Part shown: positions 1-11,544 of the stretch, in pieces
How positions within the stretch are numbered: the stretch's first letter is position 1
Layout: each line of letters opens with the position of its first letter
Assembly (NCBI GenBank): GCA_009746045.1
Contig: RPFO01000027.1
Coordinates: forward strand, 2,392,202 to 2,456,201
DNA length: 64,000 nt
Reading direction: 5' to 3'
Source: Mesostigma viride
Lineage: Eukaryota > Streptophyta > Mesostigmatophyceae > Mesostigmatales > Mesostigmataceae
Made by a program: the position numbers and the translations under genes
Notes under the pieces: model-generated
What the model was told of the DNA's origin: nothing
What the model saw: the letters and a program-made list of their open reading frames with translations, nothing else
Databases searched by the model: none

Positions 1-47
1 ATTAATTCATTATTTAGCCATTTAATTCATTGTTTAGCCATGATGAT

Positions 48-420
48 CTTCCACCCGTGATAGACTCGGCATGGACATTTGCTACCCTAGACGCAGTCAC
101 GTGTCTATTAATTAATTAATTAATTACCCTAGACGTGATGGGCTCACACCCGGGCAGCCTCCTGGTTTGTCTGTAATATGGAGGCAGATGGTACGCAAGG
201 ATAGATGGCAAGTAGTGATGAAGGAGACCATCCCCAAGTCTGTGGGGGGTCCGTGTGTGACCGCGTACGGCATTCATAGCGATTCGGGCCGTGGTGCCCA
301 CAACCCTGTAACTAGGACCTAGATAGCTTACATCATGAATTCCATCCCATGTTCCCCTCCCACTGAGGACTTATGCTCACGTGACGCAGTCACGTGTCTA
401 TTAATCAATTAATTAATTAA
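48..420 (+). repeat. LINE 3' tail, type A
   Basis: About 360 bases here are repeated, in opposite orientation, at roughly 12856-13165. Both copies carry the stretch that includes gtgagcccgtcacgtc / gatgggctcacacccg, and both end in an element with acgcagtcacgtgtctatta followed by TTAA-rich repeats. The second copy lies directly downstream (on the minus strand) of a LINE reverse-transcriptase fragment, so I read this as the 3' untranslated tail of a 5'-truncated LINE on the plus strand. Bases 1-47 are AT-rich with a short duplicated attcatt/tttagcca motif. Confidence 0.7.
83..135 (+). mobile_element. Minimal LINE-tail insertion with target-site duplication
   Basis: Bases 94-125 (cagtcacgtgtctatta followed by attaatt repeats) are the last ~32 bases of the type A LINE tail seen at 384-420. 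They are flanked by an exact 11-bp direct repeat, taccctagacg, at 83-93 and 125-135. The copy at 12856-13165 has only one such site and no insert. This is what an extremely 5'-truncated, target-primed LINE insertion leaves. Confidence 0.7.
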
Positions 421-429
421 TCTTCCACC

Positions 430-615
430 CTATGTCCGCACCTTAGCTGCTGGAATACAAAGTGGTGCAGGTGCACTTGGTGCACCCAGAGCAGGTGTAG
501 TTTACACCCTACTCTTGCAGGAAGTAGCCCAGAATGTATTAAAAGCCATATGTCCCTTCTCAGGGATATGTGCTACATGTACTCCCAACGGAGATATGTT
601 CAATTTTAATTAATT
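430..615 (+). repeat. LINE 3' tail, type B, copy 1
   Basis: This stretch contains ggtgcaggtgcac, cccagagcaggtg, tattaaaagccatatg and actcccaacggagatatg, ending in AATT repeats. It recurs at 35640-35995 on the plus strand and at 11545-11900 on the minus strand. The 35640 copy follows a LINE RT fragment, so this is most likely a LINE 3' end without its coding part. Confidence 0.7.
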
Positions 616-949
616 TAATTTAATTATTGATTCATTCTTAGTTCTCCTGGTCCACTGGTAGTATTGCATCCAAATACATGTCAATTTGTGCAAAATATCA
701 CTTCCCTACTTTCAAAGGCACTCTCATATCCATAAAGGTACTCTAGCGACCAGTTCTACCTCATGCTCGTGGAATAGCAAGCCACAGTTGACAGCTGTTC
801 ATCAGTAGTACATCACAACAAAAAAAATCGACCACCGGCCGATGGCGATATCGTAATCAGAAGTAGTCGATATATAATGAACTTCTCCGAATCGGAGTCA
901 ACCACACTACAAGGGATCATCTGTCTGCTGCCTTTCCCAGCCCTAACGC
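616..949. other. Spacer, no feature seen
   Basis: AT-rich spacer with no supported coding region or RNA. It holds the presumed 3' untranslated region of the minus-strand gene ending at 950. Confidence 0.4.
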
Positions 950-1976
950 CTATGCTTCCCTACCAGAGCTATCAGACCCCTCTTGCTCACTATAGCTGCC
1001 CTCATCCTCCTCCGAGTCATCATCCTCGTGACCACCCCCGCGATGCGCTCGCGCCTCGGCAGCAGGGTCATACGTCAACGAGAACTGGACAGGTGGCGGC
1101 GATGAGGGGCTCGTCACATCGTTCCCTTCATCCACATAGTCATGTTGCGACCGTGCCGATGCCGGACCCTGCCCACGGTTCCTGCCCGTGGTGATGGCAC
1201 TCAAGCCTTTCATGCCGCCAGACCCCAGACCCCAGTCAACCCCCGCACTCGCAACGTCCCCCTCCGCCCCAGCGGCCCCATCCCCCCACATCCCCGCCAG
1301 CTCGCTGGGCGCCTGATCCCCCATGACCCCCCCCCCACCATCCATCTGGTGCAACAGCTGGTCCAGCAGCAGGTCCTCCTCCCCCACCCCGAACCGCTTG
1401 TGCCAGCTGGCGCCGTGAAACCCTTGCGAGGCCGTCGCCGCATTGATGCTGGGCAGCCGCACACCCTCGTCCGCACCCTCGCCGCTGGGGGGCCGGCGGA
1501 GCGGTGGCCCCTCCCTCCGATCGCTCACCACCTGCAGGTCCCGCAGGAGCTGCGCCTGGCTGCCCACGCCCATCATTGCCATGAGCTGCTGCTGCTGCCG
1601 ACGGCTGCTCGAAGAAGGCCGCCCATCCGCGGGGGAACGGGGGCTAGCACCCCAGTTGGGCGGGGGCACGGGTGTTCCGAGCTGTGAGCCTGAGCTGCGA
1701 CGAGCAGGGCCCCTGGCACCCACGTTTAATGCCGGCAAGGTGTCCCTCTCGCGGCCCCCGCTGACGTCATAGTACGCGTCACCGGCGTCCGATGACGGCG
1801 TGCGGCCACTTGAGGAGGCGGAGCCGGTCGCCTTCCATATGCTGTCCGCCGCCCCGCTACCGCCGCAGGCCCCCATCGCGCGCCGCAGATGGCGCACCTC
1901 GTCTTTGAGCGCGCGGACGTCACCCTGAAAACGGGCGGCCAAGTGGCGCTGGATGGACCGCTGGGCGCGCCGCTCC
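950..1976 (-). CDS. Last exon of an unknown low-complexity protein
   Basis: A frame of about 340 codons on the minus strand ends with TAG at 952-950. It opens after a plausible acceptor (pyrimidine-rich run ending in gcag near 1977). It begins with a charged, probably coiled-coil stretch (RALKDEVRHLRRAM). Ser/Gly/Pro-rich, Gln-rich (RRQQQQLMAMM) and Gly-rich linkers follow, and it ends in an acidic Asp/Glu/Ser tail. The balanced heptad-like start and the graded acidic end favour real coding over chance, although antisense frames are also open in this GC-rich stretch. I recognise no family. Upstream exons were not found, because satellite DNA begins 460 bases further on. It could alternatively be a short single-exon gene starting at 2059. 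Confidence 0.45.
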
Positions 1977-2440
1977 GCCTGCAGCTGCCAGGTTGCGCCG
2001 CGAGGGTGGGCAAGTGGTGCAGGCACAGGCGTGGCAGGGCCATCGAATAGACAGGGCACGGTGGAGACAAATGTGATTTTAGTATACGAAAAATTGTCTT
2101 ATGTAATGCTCGTCAGGGACGTGACCTGTAGAGGGAGCAACCCCTTATCCCGACCACGGGCGTTGAAGAGAGTGCAGGTACCAAGGGGAGTGGCATGTGT
2201 GCGCGGATCTGATAATAATGAGTCCTAGCTACTTAATGTATTCGCGGCAAGCGAGGAGCCGAGTCTTCTCATCTGCGCTGCGAAATGGGTGAGTTGCACG
2301 GCGTAGTCGTTTGTTATTTAAGCACCCTAAACCCGAAAGCGTGGTCCCTGTGAGTCTCGCACGGCTGGCATCCCTACATTCGGCTCCTATTGGGGGGTTC
2401 CGGTTGGGAGGAGGCCAAGAAAAGCCCAACGGGAGGAAAA
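1977..2440. other. Spacer or intron, no feature seen
   Basis: Presumed intron or upstream region of the minus-strand frame ending at 950. No recognisable coding, RNA or repeat content apart from a short accctaaaccc stretch near 2326, which is too short to call telomeric. Confidence 0.3.
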
Positions 2441-3036
2441 CCATAAACCATTAACCATTGACCATAAACCATTTACCATCAACAATCAACCATTAACCAT
2501 TAAACACTAACCGCTAACCATAAACCATTAACCATTAACCATTAACCATTAACCATTTACCATTGACCATTAACCATTAACCATTAACCACTAACCATTA
2601 ACCATTGACCATTGACCATTGACCATGGACCATTGACCATTGACCATTGACCATTGACCATTGACCATTGACCACTGACCATTGACCATTGACCATTGAC
2701 CATTGACCATTGACCATTGACCATTGACCATTGACCATTGACCATTGACCATTGACCATTGACCATTGACCATTGACCATTGACCATTGACCATTGACCA
2801 TTGACCATTGACCATTGACCATTGACCATTGACCATTGACCATTGACCATTGACCATTGACCATTGACCATTGACCATTGACCATTGACCATTGACCATT
2901 GACCATCGACCATTAACCATTGACCATTGACCATTGACCATTGACCATTGACCATTGACCATTGACCATTGACCATTGACCATTGACCATTGACCATTGA
3001 CCATCGACCATTAACCACTAACCACTAACCATGAAC
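2441..3036. repeat. 7-bp satellite array, (ACCATTG)n with ACCATTA edges
   Basis: Tandem 7-base units, mainly ACCATTG, fill about 2590-3005. The edges contain ACCATTA, ACCACTA and other variants. The core is about 60 nearly identical copies. The minus strand is stop-free in all three frames only because of the repeat (heptapeptide MVNGQWS), so no protein is called. Confidence 0.97.
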
Positions 3037-3039
3037 CAT

Positions 3040-6000
3040 TAACCCTTCACCGTCCACCGTCCACCGTCCACCATCCACCATCCACCATCCACCATCCACC
3101 ATCCACCATCCACCATCCACCATCCACCATCCACCATCCACCATCCACCATCCACCATCCACCATCCACCGTCCACCGTCCACCATCCACCATCCACCAT
3201 CCACCATCCACCATCCACCATCCACCATCCACCATCCACCATCCACCATCCACCATCCACCATCCACCATCCACCATCCACCATCCACCATCCACCATCC
3301 ACCATCCACCATCCACCATCCACCATCCACCATCCACCATCCACCATCCACCATCCACCATCCACCATCCACCATCCACCATCCACCATCCACCATCCAC
3401 CATCCACCAACCACCAACCACCATCCACCAACCACCATCCACCACCCACCATCCGCCATCCGCCATCCGCCATCCACCATCCACCATCCACCATCCACCA
3501 TCCGCCATCCGCCATCCGCCATCCGCCATCCGCCATCCACCATCCACCATCCACCATCCACCATCCACCATCCACCATCCACCATCCACCATCCACCATC
3601 CACCATCCACCATCCACCATCCACCATCCACCATCCACCATCCACCATCCACCATCCACCATCCACCATCCACCATCCACCATCCACCATCCACCATCCA
3701 CCATCCACCATCCACCATCCACCATCCACCATCCACCATCCACCATCCACCATCCACCATCCACCATCCACCATCCACCATCCACCATCCACCATCCCCC
3801 ATCCACCATCCCCCATCCGCCATCCGCCATCCGCCATCCGCCATCCGCCATCCGCCATCCGCCATCCGCCATCCACCATCCGCCATCCACCATCCACCAT
3901 CCACCATCCACCATCCACCATCCACCATCCACCATCCACCATCCACCATCCACCATCCACCATCCACCATCCACCATCCACCATCCACCATCCGCCATCC
4001 GCCATCCGCCATCCGCCATCCGCCATCCACCATCCACCATCCACCATCCACCATCCACCATCCACCATCCACCATCCACCATCCACCATCCACCATCCAC
4101 CATCCACCATCCACCATCCACCATCCACCATCCACCAACCACCAGCCACCAGCCACCAGCCACCATCCACCATCCACCATCCACCATCCACCATCCACCA
4201 TCCACCATCCACCATCCACCATCCACCATCCACCATCCACCATCCACCATCCACCATCCACCATCCACCATCCACCATCCACCATCCACCATCCACCATC
4301 CACCATCCACCATCCACCATCCACCATCCACCATCCACCATCCACCATCCACCATCCACCATCCACCATCCACCATCCACCATCCACCATCCACCAACCA
4401 CCATCCACCATCCACCATCCACCACCCACCATCCACCCATCCACCATCCACCATCCACCATCCGCCATCCGCCATCCGCCATCCACCATCCACCATCCGC
4501 CATCCACCATCCGCCATCCACCATCCACCATCCACCATCCACCATCCACCATCCACCATCCACCATCCACCATCCACCATCCACCATCCACCATCCACCA
4601 TCCACCATCCACCATCCACCATCCACCATCCACCATCCACCATCCACCATCCACCATCCACCATCCACCATCCACCATCCACCATCCACCATCCACCATC
4701 CACCATCCACCATCCACCATCCACCATCCACCATCCACCATCCACCATCCACCATCCACCATCCACCATCCACCATCCACCATCCGCCATCCGCCATCCG
4801 CCATCCGCCATCCACCATCCACCATCCACCATCCACCATCCACCATCCACCATCCACCATCCACCATCCACCATCCACCATCCACCAACCACCATCCACC
4901 ACCCACCATCCACCATCCACCATCCACCATCCACCATCCACCATCCACCATCCACCATCCACCATCCACCATCCACCATCCACCATCCACCATCCACCAT
5001 CCACCATCCACCATCCACCATCCACCATCCACCATCCACCATCCACCATCCACCATCCACCATCCACCATCCACCATCCACCATCCACCATCCACCATCC
5101 ACCATCCACCATCCACCATCCACCATCCACCATCCACCATCCACCATCCACCATCCACCATCCACCATCCACCATCCACCATCCACCATCCACCATCCAC
5201 CATCCACCATCCACCATCCACCATCCACCATCCACCATCCACCATCCACCATCCACCATCCACCATCCACCATCCACCATCCACCATCCACCATCCACCA
5301 TCCACCATCCACCATCCACCATCCACCATCCACCATCCACCATCCACCATCCACCATCCACCATCCACCATCCACCATCCACCATCCACCATCCACCATC
5401 CACCATCCACCATCCACCATCCGCCATCCGCCATCCGCCATCCGCCATCCGCCATCCGCCATCCACCATCCACCATCCACCATCCACCATCCGCCATCCG
5501 CCATCCGCCATCCGCCATCCACCATCCACCATCCGCCATCCGCCATCCGCCATCCGCCATCCACCATCCACCATCCACCATCCACCATCCACCATCCACC
5601 ATCCACCATCCACCATCCACCATCCACCATCCACCATCCACCATCCACCATCCACCATCCACCATCCACCATCCACCATCCACCATCCACCATCCACCAT
5701 CCACCATCCACCATCCACCATCCACCATCCACCATCCACCATCCACCATCCACCATCCACCATCCACCATCCACCATCCACCATCCACCATCCACCATCC
5801 ACCATCCCACCATCCCCCATCCGCCATCCGCCATCCGCCATCCACCATCCACCATCCACCATCCACCATCCACCATCCACCATCCACCATCCACCATCCA
5901 CCATCCACCATCCACCACCCACCACCCACCATCCACCATCCACCATCCACCATCCACCATCCACCATCCACCATCCACCATCCACCATCCACCATCCACC

Positions 6001-6757
6001 ATCCACCATCCACCATCCACCATCCACCATCCACCATCCACCATCCACCATCCACCATCCACCATCCACCATCCACCATCCACCATCCACCATCCACCAT
6101 CCACCATCCACCATCCACCATCCACCATCCACCATCCACCATCCACCATCCACCATCCACCATCCACCATCCACCATCCACCATCCACCATCCACCATCC
6201 ACCATCCACCATCCACCATCCACCATCCACCATCCACCATCCACCATCCACCATCCACCATCCACCATCCACCATCCACCATCCACCATCCACCATCCAC
6301 CATCCACCATCCACCATCCACCATCCACCATCCACCATCCACCATCCACCATCCACCATCCACCATCCACCATCCACCATCCACCATCCACCATCCACCA
6401 TCCACCATCCACCATCCACCACCCACCATCCACCATCCACCATCCACCATCCACCATCCACCATCCACCATCCACCATCCACCATCCACCATCCACCACC
6501 CACCATCCACCATCCACCATCCACCATCCACCATCCACCATCCACCATCCACCAACCACCATCCACCATCCACCATCCACCATCCACCATCCACCATCCA
6601 CCATCCACCATCCACCATCCACCATCCACCATCCACCATCCACCATCCGCCATCCGCCATCCACCATCCGCCATCCGCCAACCACCATCCACCATCCACC
6701 ATCCACCATCCACCATCCACCATCCACCATCCACCATCCACCATCCACCATCCACCA
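3040..6757. repeat. 7-bp satellite array, (ACCATCC)n, about 530 copies
   Basis: About 3.7 kb of 7-base units, dominated by ACCATCC. GCCATCC variants occur in runs (for example near 3452, 3817, 3988, 5421, 5489 and 6648), with scattered ACCACCC, ACCAACC and ACCGTCC. At least two units have non-7 length (near 4433 and 5808). It adjoins the ACCATTG array through a short mixed zone at 3006-3060. Clustering of the GCC variants indicates local amplification of blocks. Confidence 0.98.
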
Positions 6758-6876
6758 TTAACAATTAACTATAAAACCTAAACAGCAGGTCCTACCGGAG
6801 GAGAACAAGCCACTAACTCATGCACCCGATTGTGTCCGGACGAGCCAAGGATGCTGCTGTGACCAACCAACACCAA

Positions 6877-7040
6877 AGGGAGGGAGGGAGGGAGGGAGGG
6901 AGGGAGGGAGGGAGGGAGGGAGGGAGGGAGGGAGGGAGGGAGGGAGGGAGGGAGGGAGGGAGGGAGGGAGGGAGGGAGGGAGGGAGGGAGGGAGGGAGGG
7001 AGGGAGGAGGGAGGGAGGGAGGGAGGGAGGGAGGGAGGGA
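6877..7040. repeat. (AGGG)n microsatellite
   Basis: About 40 tandem AGGG tetranucleotides with one 3-base slip near 7006. The G-triplet spacing is compatible with G-quadruplex formation on the plus strand. The proline/serine-rich minus-strand frames here are repeat artefacts. Confidence 0.95.
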
Positions 7041-7690
7041 ATAAGGGCCGCAGATGCATAGATAATGGCCTTGCCAAGCAGCCAACAGGAAGGGGTATGT
7101 ATGTCTGTTGTTGTGAACTACCATCAAGGAGACAACCATTATTACATTATACATGCATATCGGTATGCCATCACCCACCAGCAGCCGGTGGGTGAATCGC
7201 TCCCAGCGCGCTTGCGGCCCGGATTCGTCACCCGCCTCCCCGCTGTTGGACGCCACACCACGAAGCAAAGGGGGGGGGGGTGCGCGCGGTGTGACACAAG
7301 GGGCGCACCGCATCCGTGGGGAGAAATGGGTAACCAGGGGGGGGGGCGCAGGGCGCAGGAATGGCGATGTTAGCTGGTGAGTAGCGGCAACATGAGGCGG
7401 GCAAGCATGGGGGTATGAGTTTACCCAGAGGGAGCCATGACCATGGCAGTGAGGCCACGCAGGTGGGGCAAAGTGTTGGATGAGGCGTGACGAGTTGAGG
7501 GGAGCATGGACCAGGAGTAAGGTCGAGGAGTAAGGGAGTGGAAAAAGGCTAAGAAGTGAGGACAAGGATTAGCAAGGACAAAGGAGGAAGGAATAGGAAA
7601 AAGGGTTAGGTGTAAGGACTGGGATAAAGGAATTGGAGTAAGGAATAGGGGTAAAATACAGGAACCAGGACTAGGAGTAAGGACTAGAAT
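7041..7690. repeat. G-rich and degenerate purine-rich tract
   Basis: Contains long G runs near 7268 and 7338. From about 7485 to 7690 lies a strongly purine-biased stretch built of degenerate ggagtaaggactag-like units. It looks like a decayed minisatellite. No gene is supported. Confidence 0.5.
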
Positions 7691-8181
7691 TCAACCACGC
7701 CATGGGTCAGAAATAAGCGACGTTGAAAGGAACGGCATTTTCCCATGCCACAAGCGGTCTGCTGGGACCGCCAAAGCTGGTTATGATTGGGGATAAGTGT
7801 TGCAGGGCTACAGGGGCGCGCTCATGGGTATTTTTGCGGCAGTGGCGTGGTGATGGCATCACACGCGTGAACGCCGGCCGGTTTGCAGCAATAGATGATG
7901 TATCAAAGGTCACAAGGGTGCCTGTTGATTTTTTCTAGGGGGTGGGGGTTTTGGTTGTATCAATGCTGAATGCGAGGAGCGCCAGGCGCTGGGATACTTA
8001 CGAGGCAGTAGGCAACGCGGCAAGGATGTCGCGGGCGTCTTGCAGAAGGGGCCGGACTTGGGTTTTCCTGCGTTACCGATGCATGGCTCATGTTTGCTCG
8101 GTCAAAGACGGCAATAAGCAGATGACTGGCTCTCCTTGCAACCATCCGGCCGACGGGATGGAGTCGTAATTCGCAAAGCAG
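7691..8181. other. Spacer, no feature seen
   Basis: No coding frame with a recognisable motif and no repeat that I can identify. Confidence 0.3.
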
Positions 8182-8454
8182 TTAGGCGTGGGCCTGTTGC
8201 CTGAGCACCGTGGAGTCATCCACGCACCTTCGGTATAGGTTGGACGAAGCGATAGTAAGCTTCGTGAGCAGCGATGAAGGCACTTGGGCGATGGTGACGA
8301 CGTCATCCTTCCATGCTAGAATGTCTGCCACCAACTGGCACAACTGGTCAAAGCAAACCAGTGCCTCGCCAACTAATGTAGATGCCTCGGGAATTCCCCC
8401 AATAACCGTACCATCAGGTTTTCTTTCGGCTCCGGTTATATGCCCAGGCAACAT
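8182..8454 (-). CDS. Possible small exon or ORF, unknown
   Basis: A 90-codon minus-strand frame has balanced composition and an amphipathic middle (LCQLVADILAWKDDVVTIAQ), unlike the low-complexity frames around it. ATG at 8454 is preceded by cagta, so it could equally be an exon beginning at an acceptor. It ends in TAA at 8182. I recognise no family and there is no supporting neighbour. Confidence 0.25.
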   Translation of the reverse strand: MLPGHITGAERKPDGTVIGGIPEASTLVGEALVCFDQLCQLVADILAWKDDVVTIAQVPSSLLTKLTIASSNLYRRCVDDSTVLRQQAHA

Positions 8455-9529
8455 TTACTGATCACCCACGGTCATAAGCTACCAAGGTTTCCAGATATAA
8501 TGTATTCACAAACGTCCGGGGTCATTAGACGCGCCGTTTTCACAAATTGCAAGACCAGCACTAAACAGCAAACACCAGGGGATACCCCGGCCAAGCATCC
8601 ATTATTCAAACCGAAAATTGTCTATACACGGCAACGTAATTCGACCCCATCCTGCATGTCTGGAAAAAGGGTAGCCAGCAGTCGAGCAACCGGCAAGAAT
8701 TAATACAACCATGATTTCGAGAGTGTGGCCAGGGCAACAAGTCAAAATATTAGCAAAGCGTCCGGAAATAAGCCTGTTTCTGCATGGTGTCTGTACAAAG
8801 TTGCGTCGGTAAAAAGTTGCGCCTAATTTTCGTACTGTACCAGGACCTGTAGACCAGGACTGAATCCATAGACCATAATGCCAATGATTTGCGTCTGAAC
8901 GGTTGAGTTGAGTTGAGTTTATTCCCGCGCCGGTGGTCCAACAGGGTTATTAATAGTGGATCCAACGGCTGAACGGGGGGGGCCATGTTTGCAGCGTGTT
9001 ATAAGTCTGTTGCTGCCGTCTGCCACCGAGATGGCGGGAAGATTTGCCATTATTTCGGCACGAGATAACACGGAAATAATGGAGTTTCGAGCGATCGCCA
9101 TAGCTGCTTGGCCTTATTAACCCTGGAAACCGAAAACACTTTTTTAGAGGTGAAGTATATTTGCACGACGGCGACCAAGTGCGCAACATTGCTGAAGTTT
9201 CTGAATTGCAGGACCATCACCTTTCTGATACTGAAATAAAAAGGTACGAAGACCATGAAGCGTGACACATATTTCGTATCTGGAAACAAATCGACGAAGA
9301 GTAGATAATGATTCCAGAATGGAAAGAATACAGCAGCTTCTTTAGCAGTTACTGAATACATGGACGTAGTCTTCTAAGCAACAAGCATTTTATCATATCT
9401 TCTCGGTAGCAAACAGTTGCTGTCATGCGTGCGTCACCAGGCACGGGCGTTTGTAAGGGGCCCATACATGCATCGCACCTCGGGGGACCAAGGACAAAGG
9501 TCGCCCATCTTCATCATGCCACATCGGAG
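8455..9529. other. Spacer, no feature seen
   Basis: No supported gene. A short gttga direct repeat sits near 8902. Other open frames lack recognisable composition. Confidence 0.3.
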
Positions 9530-10525
9530 ATGGCGCTGCCTGGCCTCGGTCGCGCAGTTTCTACCAGCGCGGGAAGCTTGCGGGTCCTATCAAACATGAC
9601 GGTAGCGCGAGCCCTTGTGCCAGGAAGGTGGCAACGCCCCGGCCCCCTGACGTCGTTTAGCGCCCTCGGGGGCCCGAGGAAATGCCTTAGGGTCGCCAAG
9701 CCATGCGGCCCGCGCCCGTGCTGCTCGATGGGGCCCTTCCTCTCTCAGGCGTTCAAAGTCGTGTCCGACTTGCTGACGTGGGGGATGATGCTGGGCTTCT
9801 TGTTCACCACGCTTGCGGCCACGCCGACCACCAAACCGGTAATTTGCGATGTTTATGACGCGTTTCGTAGCGTTTTGATGCTCTTGCCGAGTAGCTTTAG
9901 TTGAGTTACCACAGGTTCCAGCGCCCTGGGAAGCTCGTCGTGGCGGTCGTCTGTTGTTGGTGCGTGTCGGGGGTATCATTGCTTTCTGGCATGCCATCAA
10001 GTAATTACAGGAACTAGAATGATCCAGCGCCTGAACGCATCCACACACCCCATAAGGTAGCTGTTGCCACCTTGTTCCCATGCACGGTGTTCCCATCCCA
10101 GGGTGTTTCAGCATCCCAGGTGTGAGCATGCCACACGCCGCCATGCTGTTCAGATGGCTTGAAGCATGTAAAAGACAGCAGCATGCATTCCTCAACTAAT
10201 AGGTCGCCTACACAGCAAATTGCATGTCCTCCACTAATAGATTCGTTACATCCTCCTGGCTCCTGCCGACTCACCCTGGCCATTCTGTTTCCCCCACCAC
10301 CCCCATGCACCTGCCACTAACCGCCAGCTGCGCCAATGCGGGCGCTGCCGTGGGCGTGGCCTGGTCCAGTGCGCGCTCTGCCAGGGTGCGGGCGAGGTGC
10401 GGCTAGAGGGCACCAAGTACGTCGTCTGCCCCTCATGCAACGGCACAAACACGCGCACGTGCCCGGAGTGCAACGGCCGACGCATCCTCGCCCCGCTGTC
10501 CTCCCGCCGGCGGCCGAAACGGTGA
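9530..10525 (+). CDS. Probable plastid DnaJ-type zinc-finger protein (2 exons)
   Basis: The second exon, 10328-10525, is 66 codons ending in TGA. It encodes four Cys pairs in the DnaJ cysteine-rich pattern: CGRCRGRG, CALCQGAG, CPSCNGT and CPECNGRR. It is preceded by ctaaccgccag, a plausible branch point and acceptor. An upstream frame (ATG at 9425, 9530 or 9596) stays open to 9838, where ccg|gtaatt is a phase-0 donor matching the phase-0 acceptor. The N-terminus from 9530 is rich in Arg, Ala, Ser and Gly, like a chloroplast transit peptide, and a hydrophobic segment (LLTWGMMLGFLFTTLAA) follows. Such stand-alone cysteine-rich domains (BSD2/PSA2-like) act as plastid assembly chaperones. The zinc finger is well supported. 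Exon 1, the intron 9839-10327 and plastid targeting are inference. Confidence 0.6.
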
Positions 10526-11544
10526 CCGCGAAAGCACACCGCACAGTGGCCACTGGTGAGTGAGCGATGGTGGTCCTTGGCGACGCGGCGATGATTGGCC
10601 ACTGGCAACGCGGCAATGGCGACCACTGTCGCTTTTTGCTGACACACGGCTGCTGGTGACAAATGGCGGTTTTGGGTACATGGGGCCCTCCTGTAGTGAA
10701 GTTTGTAATGGGCAATCCTCAGGCTTGTACCCCTTGCATGCGGAAACGTGTTCGTGCAGGTACCAAATGGGACAACCAGTAGTGCGTGCTTGATGTCGCG
10801 AGGTTTTCACCGTAAACATCCCTTCAGGCCGGCCTGTATAGCAATTAGCAAACGAGCGCTCAAAATCGAATAGACTACTCTAGGTACGTTGTCCAGGCAT
10901 GGCAAGACACGACGTCTTTCTTGGGGAAGCTCAGGTGCGCCTTGGGCCATCTTCTGGGCAAGTGATGTAGCAAGCCCAGCTTGGGGCGCAGGGCAGAATC
11001 AGACATTACAAGATGTGTACACCGGGGTCTAAGGACAAACATGGAAAGCTTGGCCACTGTTGGGGCACAGGGGTTGATGCCTAGTCCTGTGGTATGCTTT
11101 TTCAACCCCGCAATACCAGTGCTATGTCCAGAGTGTTTGTTCTGAATCTAATGGCCTAGGTCACAGAAGCTGAAATAATGAATTGGAACATGTAGTATTT
11201 AATTTCATCCGTGAAGCATAGTATTACGATGTTCCTCGTGCCTGCATCGATTGTGCTTCACCATGAGCACCGTCATCCATTGGCAAGGACTAATTAACGC
11301 TTCATGAGACATCACGTCACCGGCCTGATTGAGATGTCGCCTGATTTTGATGTGGGATGGTGGCCTGAATAAGTCAATCACCATGTGCCTGCCGCGGACC
11401 GGCACTGAACGCGAATGGTTCTCACCTTTGCGGTGTGCCAAATCAGAATGTGCCTGTACTCCGCGCCCGCATGATAGACAAGGAGAAATGGGCTGCCGTC
11501 TGCGGTAAGCACCTTCCTGAGGGGCATTAATAAATATATTAATT
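10526..11544. other. Spacer, no feature seen
   Basis: About 1 kb between the zinc-finger gene and the LINE tail. No convincing coding frame, RNA or repeat. Confidence 0.3.

Noticed and set aside
2320..2340. Telomere-like accctaaaccc
   Set aside because: A single short match, not repeated.
3025..6764. Three open frames of about 1240 codons on the minus strand
   Set aside because: They are produced by the 7-bp satellite lacking stop codons in any frame. There is no non-repeat sequence to suggest a gene.
6778..7077. SLPP-repeat proteins
   Set aside because: Artefact of the (AGGG)n tract.
9590..10195. 201-codon minus-strand frame opposite the zinc-finger gene
   Set aside because: Arg/Gly/Ala-rich antisense of the proposed exon 1 with no recognisable motif. 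The plus strand is supported by the zinc-finger exon and matching phases.
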